DNA of 64,000 nucleotides from Loxodes magnus (lineage: Eukaryota; Ciliophora; Karyorelictea; Loxodida; Loxodidae). Position 1 is the first letter of the stretch. Every line of letters starts with the position of its first letter. The position numbers and the translations under genes were made by a program. The notes beneath the pieces are model-generated. The model was not told where the DNA came from, searched no databases, and worked only from the letters and a program-made list of their open reading frames with translations. The DNA lies in NCBI GenBank assembly GCA_946699065.1, contig CAMPDV010000715.1, positions 1 to 64,000 of the forward strand, written 5' to 3'. Of this stretch, positions 37,331 to 48,719 are shown piece by piece.

Positions 37331-37689
37331 TATTAAGTATATCAGTTGTTCACTCTCACCATTTGAAATCAGACTTCTTCATCACTACAAACATGAAATC
37401 TTACAACCTGAATTCACATTAACAAACTCACCCCCTTATTTCACAAAACATACACTCTATAACATTATCTTTAAACCATTTGTACCAACTTATATTAATT
37501 AAAACTTACCATCTATTTAATTAAACCGTAAAAAACAACCTTACATACTAATTCTTACTCCAATTATTACATTCTAAAATAAAATATCTAAACCTAAAAT
37601 ACCTTTTTTCTAATATTGATTAAAATATATATTACTTCAGTTAACTTATAAACATATGTGTCAAATTGAATATTACCACCTGATCAGTA

Positions 37690-38080
37690 AATACTTACGA
37701 TCTATAAGTTAAGAAATATTAAAATAACTTACCTAAGTTAAGAATATTAAAATACTTACTATAAGTTAAGAATATTAAAATACCCATTCTATAAGTTAAG
37801 AATATTAAAATACTTATAAGTTAAAATATTAAATGCTTACATCCTAAGTTAAGAATATTAAAATGCTTACCTAAGTTATTAAAATACTTACATCCTATAA
37901 GTTAAGAATATTAAAATGCTTACCCTATAAGTTAAGAATATTAAAATACTTACTATAAGTTAAGAATATTAAAATACTTACCAACTATAAGTTAAGAATA
38001 TTAAAATGACTTACATTCTATAAGTTAAGAATATTAAAATACTTACTCTCTATAAGTTAAGGATATTAAAATACCTTACC
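37690..38080. repeat. Tandem array, unit about 28-32 bp
   Basis: About eleven variable-length units share the core aagttaagaatattaaaa followed by tgcttac or tacttac and often tataa. Unit length varies by deletions, which suggests slippage. Only traces occur in copy 1. Confidence 0.9.
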
Positions 38081-38169
38081 TATTTTAAAAATAAAAACGC
38101 TTAGAAATGTAACGTACGTCCTTTAATTAGATTATTTACCATCTACATATATTATAAAAAATTAACTCC

Positions 38170-38520
38170 ATCTCATTTATAACTATTCCCCATCCATTAT
38201 ATCATAAGATTGCATTGTCTAGTGGTAGTCCTAACTTATTGCCATTCTTATAGATAGCCAATGACCATTCGTATAAATTTGTTTATTCTTATATCATTTC
38301 ATATAGCTATTCGATAGTAGTGTCTTGCTTAACCACAAGCTTCACAGATTTATTATTCGGAGATACTATCGATATTTAGATTTCTTTATTCGTAACCTTT
38401 ATCGATTAAGATTAGGAAGCTTATTACTATTATTATTATTATGGCTTAACTTTTTATACCTCTTAAGGAGTAACTGGCTTCAACATATTCTACTACTTAA
38501 CCTCAGATAATTATTACTGA
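38170..38520 (+). CDS. Family B small ORF (copy 2)
   Basis: A plus-strand frame with Gln at TAA/TAG ends at TGA 38518-38520 and reads SIVVSCLTTSFTDLLFGD, VTFIDQDQEAY, a run of seven Tyr from an ATT/TAT microsatellite, and GLTFYTSQGVTGFNIFYYL. It is homologous to 28141-28320. No start codon is obvious, because the ATG of copy 1 is not conserved. Product unknown. Confidence 0.4.
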
Positions 38521-38524
38521 TACT

Positions 38525-39400
38525 ATGTCGCAAGCACCTATTTCTCATTCAACAGATCCTAAACCTATTTCTCAACACTCATCTTCTAACTCTATAGATC
38601 CTATAACTACTATCCCATCTACACAATCTTTCTGTCATTGTCATCACCAACCTAGTTAAGCTTCCTCAAAGCATCCTTAGTTACAATCAACTCATTTACT
38701 ATTTGTGCTCTCTCCTATTAAATACTCGATACTTGCTAACTCAACTACTAAACCTAAGCTAGATAATCACCGTTAACCTGACTTAATGTATCCATTTAAA
38801 CTCTCATTCTATCTCTCTCCTCAAACACATTAACCGATACCTAGGAGATCTATTAAAAGATTTCTTAGGCTTCCTTAACTAACTTTGATACCAACTACTC
38901 CACTCTAGGATGAATACTACTTTCTTAGGTGGCTTATTAAACATTACCTTATTTACTGATCTATAGCTACTAATACTTGAGATATCCTAACTATTAACTT
39001 AACTATCTAGCCAACTATTTTAACTCTCTCTATTTAACCAAACTATTCTTGAAAACATATTGGTTGAGATTATTTATTAGCTAAAAAATAAAATTTCCTT
39101 GCTACTTAAACAACATTGTATATGCTGAACGGATTTTAGTCTAATAACCTTCAAATAAAGTAATGCTACTTTGTATCCCCTTTTACTCTAAACACTTTAA
39201 CAACTGATTATCCTCTGGTAACTAAGAAGGACGTAACTTATAGATCAATTAGCAAGATTAGTCGAAACATTTGATATTCAAGTTTCTCTAATAATAATCA
39301 GATGCGCAAGTGAGACAAATATTGTGCTAACATGGAAGGACCATAGGGACTTTCCTCTATCCATCGAAATCTCCATTACAAGATTGACATTTAACAACCT
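38525..39400 (+). pseudogene. Family B larger ORF (copy 2)
   Basis: The ATG at 38525 opens a 144-codon frame to TGA 38957-38959: MSQAPISHSTDPKPISQHSS, a CHCHH cluster, PRRSIKRFLRLPQLTLIPTT and DEYYFLRWLIKHYL. A frame shifted by one base continues with a Leu/Gln-rich amphipathic region (LLTQLSSQLFQLSLFNQTIL, ENILVEIIYQLKNKISLLLK) to a TGA near 39134. The 23.0-23.4 kb copy preserves the C-terminal part better. The Leu heptads suggest a coiled coil. No transposase, integrase or polymerase signature was recognised. Confidence 0.4.
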
Positions 39401-39410
39401 AGGACATTTC

Positions 39411-39954
39411 TTTTATTATTATTTTTAGAAAATTTCACCCTTAAAACAAGAAATGCTTACTAGACAAAAATTAGCACAATTACCAGAATTAAACAGAAAT
39501 AATAATAAAATATTAAACTTACTATCTTATTTTATGAATTATATCTATTTTTATAAATATAAACATATAATAAATTATTAATATTAAACAATTAAAATAT
39601 TATTATAATATTATTTAAATATTATTTTTAATTTTAAATTAATTTTTAAGCTCACTAAATTAAAATAATTAAATATTTTAATTTGGTTTATAAAAAAAAT
39701 TAATAAATTGAAATTTCTAAAGCACTAAAGATTTTAAAAAGAGCATTTAAAAAAATGTAGTTTTAATGCAAAACCTTAAAATGAGTAAGAGAAAAAGGTA
39801 AAAGAAATATAATATCATAAATTAAAAATAAATTTTACTCAAAGATGAGATTTAAACCTCTTAATTTTTTATTTTTCCGTTATTTATTTTATTTTAATTA
39901 AAATTATTTTTAGATAATTATTTTTTTAAAATTAATTTCAATTAAAAAAGTTTT
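39411..39954. other. A+T-rich flank of the G+C island
   Basis: No gene seen. The composition is among the most A+T-rich in the window. Confidence 0.5.
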
Positions 39955-40380
39955 TGGACCGGAAACTCCTTTCCGATTGTACGACCCGACGCTCTCTTTT
40001 TATGGAATAATGGGGATATCCTGCTGTGCTCCAGGCACAGCTGCTAGGGAGCTCCATCGCTATGAGCAGCCAGGTTTCAAGCCCCTACCAAGAGCGGATA
40101 ATCTCAAAGATAGTGTTCCCTTCAGAAAATGACTCTAGGGACTCAGTGGAACTTGTTCCTAGCCATAAAACCAGAATGTATTGTCACGAAGGAGTCTCAG
40201 CTCCCACCATCTATTCAAATTAGATAATTATTTTTAAAGATTAAAACTTAACTTTTTTAAGATTAGCCTTTTATAATTAAAAAGATGGTGGGAGCTGAGA
40301 TTGCCCTTCTGAATCATACCTGGTTTTATGACTAAAACTGAGAAATCAAAGTAAATTAGCTAGCTCCCTGGCATGCTTTT
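39955..40380. repeat. G+C-rich island with imperfect inverted repeat
   Basis: About 260 bases from 39955 are near half G+C by eye, unlike anything else here. A perfect 18-bp inverted pair, tctcagctcccaccatct (40195-40212) and agatggtgggagctgaga (40283-40300), is followed outward by gccataaaacca (40162-40173) and tggttttatgac (40321-40332, 11 of 12 complementary). A small perfect hairpin, gctgtgc and gcacagc, lies at about 40024-40042. The right arm is shorter and more A+T-rich, as if decaying. A 65-codon frame at 40026 uses no TAA/TAG-Gln codons and resembles no protein I know. Confidence 0.7.
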
Positions 40381-41655
40381 AATTTGAGAACTCTTTTATT
40401 TTTAAAAATTAACTTAAAACTAATTAAATTATAATAATTTGAGAATATTTTTTTGTTATTATTTATTCCATTTGTTTATAAACTTTTTTTAAGATATTTT
40501 TATAATTTTTTTATTCTTTTTTAGCTTAAAGGTTAATCTTAACTTTTCCCTATTTAATGTGCTTTTTTCCTTGATTTTAGTTTTATTTAATATTTTTTTG
40601 TTAAAATTATATATATCAGTCGATCCAAAGTACTCAAAGTTAAGATTAGAATACTTAATTACAAAAGAACTTTTTATTTTATATAATTATTAAATCAAAT
40701 TATCTAACTCTAGCTTTTATTACTTTAGCTTTATCCACAGAAAATAATTTTTCATTGTATTAAAAAACAGAATACCTTAAGAAAAATGATTAAATATATT
40801 AGATAGCGCTCAAATATACTCTTCTTTTTATATATTTTAGTTTCAAATATTTTAATCTATTATTATTTTATTTACATATACAAGAATAAAAATTTAATAT
40901 AGAATTAAAATTTGAAGTTATGCCTTTTTAATAACTCTTACTTCACATTAGTACCATTCATTTCTCTTATACATGTATTATTGATTTTCTAACTATTTAT
41001 GCTTTATCGGTATTTTAAAATAGATTTAGAAATAATTCCTCTAGTGATGCAATCTATATTAAATTGACTATTAAAACACTTAGCTAATTTAAAAATTTAC
41101 TTCTAGTTAAGATACTTTTTTTAATTTTCTTTTTCTTCTCCTTAAGTTATTACTTGTTCTACTTTAGATCTATGTAATTATTACCATTTGAATAAAATTA
41201 ATTAACTTTAATCCTTTTACAACAACATTCATTTATAGTACTTTTATGAATTCTAATATTTCATTTTCCTGTTAACGAATTCTTATGTATTGCTTAGTAA
41301 AATAATTTTTTGTTATAAGCTTATTTTTATTTTTGGTTCTTCTCGTTTTTCTCTATTAAAATAATATAATAAATTAACCAGCTCCATTTTAAATGTAGAC
41401 CAAATTAATTGAACCTGAATGTATCTAATCTATATAAATTAAGTATTTTACAAAGGTATTTACTTTTTTACAGTTCTTAATTCTTTTTAAAAGTTTCTTA
41501 AATATTGAACTTTTTGATTTACCTTTTACGCTGCTTGAAGTTTTCAAGGTCCATTTCTCCAATCATATCTAGGCTAGGAGTCTGATATTGGACACTTAGA
41601 AGCTTAAAGAATTTATGAGACTTGAACATTATTACTTACCCTATGCTTGACATCA
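40381..41655. other. A+T-rich DNA
   Basis: No gene recognised. Confidence 0.4.
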
Positions 41656-41659
41656 TTTG

Positions 41660-42400
41660 TCTAGCTTAGAATTATAAAAATATTACATTTGACACTATTA
41701 TTATAAAGAACAAAGCCAAGCCTGCTAAATTGTTTAGAGCTACAGAAAGGAAAAATAAGCCACAGTAGATAATAACTCCACTTACTAGTATGCTATACTG
41801 CTCACATTTGTTAAGAGAAGTTGTTTAGAAAGGTTATAGCAAGCGCTAATAATAAAAAACTAAGGCCAAGACTAATAATACACATAGAACTTGAATTTGA
41901 ACATCGAAGGACTGGAAGAAAACAGATATCATTGAGATTAATATTTTCCTATATAAAATTATAACCTCCCAGTACCTAAAATTCTTTTTATAGCCAACAT
42001 AAAGGAATCCATACTTTGATTTTATTTTATGAGACTAAGGGCATCTTCATTTCTTCTTATAATTAAAAGAATAGAGCTGGAATTCCTATTCCCCAAATCA
42101 TCAGACCAGTAGTCCAACTGTAATGGCATACGCTTTATGCTCTAGAGTTCAACATTCAATTTCAGTATCATAATTATTGAATAATTTGTCATCAATAATC
42201 ATACAGGAAAATACTGACTGCATACTTTCACGATATTTGGATGATATGCAAAAACTGCAATTACAACGGTATTTATGTATTTATTTTTCAAGTAAAGAGT
42301 AAATTTTTTAATGCAATTAAAAATAGTTGAAATAACAAAGATAAAAATGGGTAAAAGCGCCATTAGGATTAATTTTCTATAAAACACTTAATAAGCTTGC
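41660..42400 (-). pseudogene. C-terminal membrane domain of a large ciliate surface-protein family
   Basis: Minus-strand frames give VVIAVFAYHPNIVKVC, IIDDKLFNNYDTEIEC-stop-TLEHKAYAITVGLL, IWGIGIPALFF, LLIIRRNEDALSLI and further hydrophobic helices to about 41660. This series of helices with an HPN motif, an aromatic WGIGIPA turn and a RRNEDAL loop resembles the C-terminal module of very large multi-gene families of ciliate transmembrane proteins, often with Cys-rich repeats upstream. In the family pattern the residue after EC is Trp; here it is TGA (42149-42151). I count at least three frameshifts. Function of the family is not established. Family assignment is from memory of its general pattern. 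Confidence 0.5.
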
Positions 42401-44159
42401 CCCTAAGATTTAAACTACATGAAGTAATCAAAACTAAAAAGTGATTAACTCGCATTTCCTGTTTGTTTCTGTATACTGAATAGCGATACAACTGAATCAG
42501 GCCAATTAAACTTAAACGAAGCTGTTAACACTGATAACTACAAGTAATTCATTAAAATTTTGAAATATACTGAATGTAATTATTCAGCTCTCTTAGCAGC
42601 TAGTTATCAGCACTTATTACCAGAACTTAATTTGCATTCAAGGCTATAAATTACAATTCTTGCGCCTTATCATTCCTTATGCAGTCCTATACTCAGTTTA
42701 CTATCATTCCTCCACCTCTTTCATTATAGTTATCAGAAAATATATTAAAATGGATATGCAGAGTTAACTATAATTCAACAACTAATATAGCCAAAATCTG
42801 TTTCAACTCAATTTTGAGTCAATCAGTTATTCATTCAGATTTAGTTATAGCAAAAGCTACAATTAGTCATCTTAATATCTTCTACCATTCTTATTTACTC
42901 AAATATTACATCTTCAACTATTCCAAAATTGTCATCTTATAGACACAAGCCACAGAAAAACCTGCTTCTTTTACCTCTTAACTTCTATATCATTTCTTAT
43001 TAAGCATCTTAGTTAAAACCCTTAAGACTTTAAAAAAGCAATTATGTGTAGTTTAGCATTACTTTGCTTATGGGACAATATTTTCGGAACCTTTCTTCTG
43101 AATACCTCTAATTATGGCTCAATATATTGCTGCTCAGTATCACTTATAGTTAACTCAAATTATTGATGTAACTAAGTTATAGCTAAACTAACCATTTTAC
43201 TAACCATTTTAGCCTTCTATTGCTGCTCTTTATTAGGTGCCATTAAAATCGCTCTCATACCAAGTATCTTAGTTTTAAATATCTTAATAACAGTCATTTA
43301 AATCTCCTGCTAAATAACTTACAGTTCTGAATCAAAAAGAGAGCTTCAATTTCACTGTATAAATAGTATAAGTATGATCAAATTAAGCTTTTAGTGAAGG
43401 TAACTTCGTTTATTTAGATTAGTTGAGTCTGGTTAGATTTTAAAAGTCCATGAAACGCAATTCCTGCATAGTTTTAATCTCCACTTTTTTAATCTAAATT
43501 ATGGAAATCATTTATTTCACTCCCTCTATTAAATTTGAGACTTACACAATCAAATTCTTCGTGCTCTAATACTCAATACATGCTAACTAAATACTTTCAT
43601 GAATCAAGAAACTAAAAGTCTGTCATTAAATTCTAAATTACAAGATTAGCATTCAATCTAATTACGGTGATGCTTAGAAAACTGATGAAACCAAACACTA
43701 TTTAAAATCAGTTTTTTTTCTTGAATGATCTTTATCAGAGATTATGTATTTTTAGATTTTCAGTTCCAAAACAATAAGGCTCTTCCGAAATATCTGTTGC
43801 TAAGCTTGACAAATAACAATATTCATCAAGTAAAGAAAAAGGATCCTCTCTCGAAAATAAAGTTCCTGCACATATATTACAGGATCACTTATCATTTATA
43901 TTTCAATATACATTTGGAAGATTCATATTTAATATAAATGTGTGCATTTCTAATATTACGTTCTCAAATTTGAAGTGGCTTAAAAAAAAAAATTTGAATA
44001 TCTGTTCGCATGAAAAGAATTTTAGCTCTTTCCTTAGAATCGGAAGTACATTTAACTAAATCTTAAACTTAGTCTTTTGGATACTGAAAGCATTAAAGGG
44101 TTTAAATATTTAATTGCTTAAATTACTTCCATAATTTTTTATAGTCGTTAGTTTACTTT
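42401..44159. other. Mixed decayed coding-like DNA, unassigned
   Basis: On + at about 43050-43390 a frame reads MAQYIAAQYHLQLTQIIDV and LTVLNQKESFNFTVQIVQV, and at about 43390-43600 more short frames look coding-like. I could not join them or recognise a family. They may be ectodomain pieces of the neighbouring membrane-protein families. Confidence 0.25.
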
Positions 44160-45010
44160 AGGAGTAAAATGTAGTTAGTAAAACTGTTAGGAGCTATCGA
44201 ATTATTTCCCTACTACCTACTATTACTCATCTAAATAATGATTTCCATTTATCAAAAGAATCTTAACAAAATTCTTCTAAACTCTTTCTTTCAGAGCTTC
44301 AGTTAATGAAAGATAAGGTCGATCAAAAGTTCCCTGGTTTAAACTTTGAGTTTTCATTTGTTTATTCGCTAGTAGCTTCATCGCAAAATTTATAGAAAGC
44401 CCCATTTTTAGTAAATCCTATTAGAGGATAATTTATATTCGTAACATAAAAAACCAAAGGATTCTCCAAAGAGGATTAATCAGGACCTTCCTCACATCTA
44501 GGATCATTTGGGTCAGCTAAATTTTTAATAAACCCAGCAGGGAATTCATCTAGAAAAAAAGAGCTGATTCTATAAATTCTTAATTACAATATCAGCAATG
44601 CCAATATTTGGAATTTTATCTTACGCACTTTGATTTTAGTAGTATACAGAGCAAAAAGGATGAACATGAAAATATTGATTTTCTCTAGAGATCGAAAAGT
44701 AATGTTTAATCTTAGTCTTAAGTATTATTGAACATATAAGTACAATCAGCTCCATCATAAAGACATCCTGCAATCATACATTTTCTTGATAGCTTTAATC
44801 TTTCTAGTAACATGAAAATTAAGTTTAAGAGCTCTTATAGTTTTGATAATTCTATTAAATTTAATCATAGTTATACTAAGTTCCAATATTTCTTAAAAAC
44901 TTCCTTCTCTCTGCTTTTATTCCATTTAAATCATACATTTTAACGGGCGATCTTCTAAATACACGCTTTTATCATTATTTTAAATTCTTTGAAAAGCTTA
45001 TTAAAATGTA
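44160..45010 (-). pseudogene. Unrecognised Cys-containing protein remnant
   Basis: Minus-strand frames read FKWNKSREKEVFKKYWNL, ERLKLSRKCMIAGCLYDGAD and then, in a shifted frame, ISSFFLDEFPAGFIKNLADP, NDPRCEEGPDQSSLENPLVF and INYPLIGFTKNGAFYKFC, ending at TGA 44323-44325, with another shift after. Residue variety (Pro, Gly, Asp, Cys) is far above that of chance frames here, so this was a gene. The Cys/Asp/Gly pattern suggests an extracellular domain. No family is assigned with confidence. At least two frameshifts and two TGAs are visible. Confidence 0.5.
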
Positions 45011-47444
45011 AGGCTATACTAAATTTCAGGCTTATGTGAAGTTTAATATATAGCATGCAATCAGGCTTTTGCTAAGGAAGTTTATCGTCTTGATCTACTT
45101 AACTATCTCAGTCATATTGAATGCAACTGACTTAGTAAATACTATTGCCTAAATTATTTTATGAGGTTTAATCTTTTCATCTTATTTTACAGCAATCCTT
45201 ATAATCAAAGTCGCAGAAATTGTTGTTGCATATTTCATTCCATATTCAATTTCATATAATCAACACATTATTCTCCATCACTTTCATAACAAATGCAATC
45301 TTTCTAATCTCGAACACAGTCTTTAGAATAGCATTGCTCATCGCATTAACCATTCCCTATAAAAATAAGACTAAAAGATTTAAGAGCTTAGCATTTCACT
45401 TAGTATTCGTTGATCAGAATCCAGGAATTAACTTTTCATATATTCGATTTCTTGTTGTGTTGGATTAGCGCATTTACAATGCTTATTGCAATAATTGCAT
45501 TCTACTACTTTACACCAGTCTTCACAATAATATTCATTTTTTAAATGCAAGACTGAAGATCATTTATTATCAGAGATATATTTACTCAAGCACAATCGCT
45601 GAAAAAGATGTACTAAGAAACATTATAATTGAATAGTTTCATTACTCTAGGATGAGTATCAAAGTTAAAATAACTATTTCAAAATCACTATTATACTAAT
45701 AATCTCCTACTCTTTTAACATTAAAGCATAAGGTATCTGAACATTTTATGCAAAATCTTCCATCTTCTTAGCATTACTCAATAAAACATTAAAGATTGCA
45801 TTGTCCATTATTAAATAACTCTGGATAGCAAGCAAATCCCTCATAAGAATCTGATTTATTCGTTACTTAAAAGCAACATTAAGCATTATCATAGCCACAG
45901 TAAAAAGAACTACAATTTTAATCCCTTAAATATCCATCATGACAAAATTCATCATTTACCAGACTTATGCTGCTACATTCTTTAACTAAATCTGTTTTAC
46001 AACAATCAAAACTATCATAACTACAATCAGGGCTTAGCAGTTCTTCATTACATATTCCATTTCCTATTTTATTGATTTTATGATAACTAGAATAATTTCC
46101 TCTACATTATTTTTAATTATATATAAAAAAGACTCGTAAAAACCCAGACATTTGTCACTAGTACATTTATTATCCTGAATTATACAAAATTCATATAGAT
46201 CATTTTTATTAAGGGTGCTTCTACTCTAAACACAATTGAGTCATAATTTCATTCGAAAAAATCACATTCTATCATACTAATTATTATGTGGCTTATCTAA
46301 AGTACATTTCGTTTGAGAGCATAACAAATAATCATCATAACCTTGCTAATTATTATCAAAAAACATTCTTCGTAATAGCATTATTCTTGAAAAATTAAAT
46401 CCCCAATTTGTTTGATTTTGCAGCCTTTCTCTAAATACTTTTTACAATCTCCGCCATCTCAGTTGCATTATTTATTATAGCGACTTAAGTCACATATGCT
46501 ATCTCCTTAAGATTGAATACATGTATTATTGGTATCTATGCAAGCTTAGTAGTCATTGCCATTGTACTTACATAGACTATTCTAATCTCTTTTAGAATTT
46601 TCGTAACAAACTATATCGCATACATTGCTACCTATCAAATTATAATTACAATTATATTGTGGATTTAAGTTGAGAAGATAGTAAGCAGTCATTTTAATCG
46701 TGGCAATAATCTTCGTTGCATTTTTAATCTAATACATTTACACAATTTTAACTCATTTTCTACGGATTATTTGCACTGTTCTATTGATTATTTTCATCTT
46801 ACTACTAAGGTTATTCTCAGTTGGAATAAAGCCATTCCTTATCACTGCAATCTAATCAAGTTTGGTTAGAACTTGGAGTACTTTAGCACATAGGAACTAA
46901 ACACTAAGGATCGAGGTCCTTATCATCTTCAATAATTGATCTATTCATAAGGGTTGTGAAGCAGATTGTAACTAGGAAGTTGTAATTTTTTAGTGTATTA
47001 TAATCGTAAAATGAAGATTCTTTTCTACAAAAATCTCCTTAATCTCACTAACAACTTTCAGTCATGCAAGCTAAATCACAATTTGACCTGCCTGATTACC
47101 TTTTTATATTATTAAAGTTTTAATCCAAGCAGCCTGGAGAACAGAAGGTGAGTTTTATAGTAAAGATCCAAAGTTATAATTCTTATTTGAAAGTTATGAA
47201 GTTAAGTAGTCCATTGCATCTCAACCACATTAATGAACTAAGCATTCTTAATTGCATATTTTTTACCTTTTTTTCAGCGCTACATTATCCACCTGAAACT
47301 TATAAGCAAGTTTCTAAGCAATCGTAACGCTCTAAGAAGGAAATGCACATTGGATTTAAAAACTCTTAGTTACATGAAACGTTATCTATAAGATCAGGCG
47401 TGCAACTAGTAAAGGTAAAGCAGCAGTTTAAATAATGGAAATGA
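45011..47444 (+). other. Hydrophobic, GCATT-rich tract, possibly decayed polytopic membrane gene
   Basis: Short plus-strand frames are dominated by Ile/Ala/Leu/Thr: ISNTVFRIALLIALTIPY near 45300, AVILIVAIIFVAFLIQYIY near 46690 and IICTVLLIIFILLLRLF near 46770. The hexamers GCATTA, GCATTG and GCAATC recur far more often than elsewhere in the window. It reads like a many-helix protein broken by numerous shifts. Degenerate low-complexity DNA is the alternative. Confidence 0.3.
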
Positions 47445-47867
47445 TTTTAGAATAAAAGCATTGAAATTAGAACTTTGAGTATCCTATCATTGCTTAGGTG
47501 CAAGCATCATTATTCTATATAAGAAACTAATGCTAAGTTATCCATTCTTTTGCCTTAGTTACATTAAAATAGAAACATTTAACTGAATTATTCTTCTTTT
47601 GAACGTATAGATGGGATTGCAGACTTTAGAGGGTTTACTGAAGCAAGGTATTACATGAGACAGATTAAAGATTCCCTTAAGAAAATAAGATATTTGTATT
47701 CTATAATGGTTTATACTTAAATTGTAATTAGCGTTCTATATGTTACAGCTAAGAGTGAAGAAGTTTAATTTAAAAAGGTATTAATTTGTTGTTTTGGTTT
47801 AGAATTAAAAGTTGATTAGCCTTTAAAAGATGGTATGTAGAGAATATAAAATAGTGGTGATAAATGA
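47445..47867 (+). pseudogene. Unrecognised protein fragment, 140 codons
   Basis: A clean frame from 47445 to TGA 47865-47867 reads SSFERIDGIADFRGFTEARY, YMRQIKDSLKKIRYLYSIMV and one likely membrane helix with flanking charge (YTQIVISVLYVTAKSEE), then LICCFGLELKVDQPLKDG. It may be the end of the hydrophobic gene upstream. An ATG at 47374 in another frame (MKRYLQDQACNQQRQ) could be its displaced start. No family recognised. Confidence 0.4.
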
Positions 47868-48719
47868 ATTAGATAGTTAAATAAACTAAAAGGAATGATT
47901 AATAATTTAAAATAAAGCTTAATAATTTTAGATATTAAAGTATTATAGCAAATATACCTAAGCTAATTAAGTTTATTTTGCTGTCTACAAAAACAAAATA
48001 AGGATTAAATTTGTTTATGATTGCTATATAAGATAATTTGCCTAAATGATTAAAATAAAAGCTAAAGTAAATGACTCTTATTTGATAGATAAATATTCTA
48101 AAATATAATCTTAATAAATATAAGGAAACTAATATTTTAAAATATTTGAGTACTAAAATTCTCCTCGAATATAGCATCTAGGATTCTTTAGTATATCTTA
48201 AACTAGCTAGATTTGCAAATGAAGAATTTTTGATTCTATTACTTTATTAAAGTTCACTAATTTGAAATTTCCTAAATATTTGTATCTTAAGATGTATTTA
48301 AAATCTTGTATCTTGCTAAAGATTCAATAGAAACTTCTTTTGTAAAGGATTTAGATAAAATAAAATGTTAAGCTTAGGATTTGATTCCTAATTATAATGA
48401 ATTATTTTAAGAATATTTAATTTCTTTTCCATTTGATTAAGAATCACAAAATTACTAAAATGATTGAAGAATTACCTTTTATAAAGTTCTCTTTAATACT
48501 ATGAACATAAAATAAACTTAAGCAAAATAAGAGAAAATTAATTTATCAGCGAAATGATAAAACCAAAACTAAGAAGTTTTATTTAAAAGGCAATTTAGAT
48601 AAATAAAGATATTGCACTTATAAAAAATAAATGACTTATGAAATAAAGAGAAAGCTCCTTAATTTAATTTAGAGATGAGACTGATATTTTAGTTATAAAG
48701 TATTTCTTATTTTAATTTT
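47868..48719. other. A+T-rich spacer
   Basis: No gene recognised. Confidence 0.4.

Larger units (their letters stand above)
37330..39410. repeat. Family B repeat, copy 2 (longest copy)
   Basis: Its first part matches 27320-28460 and its last part matches 22975-23545, both in direct orientation, so the two partial copies overlap this one at opposite ends. It contains a 30-bp tandem array and two candidate ORFs. Terminal repeats were not identified. Confidence 0.75.

Noticed and set aside
38325..38510. 61-residue Arg/Leu-rich ORF under the standard code
   Set aside because: It is a shadow frame. The frame conserved with family B copy 1 is a different one.
40026..40223. 65-residue protein-coding gene in the G+C island
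   Set aside because: It is open only because the island is G+C-rich. It matches nothing known to me and its end relies on TAG as a stop, which is Gln in this code.
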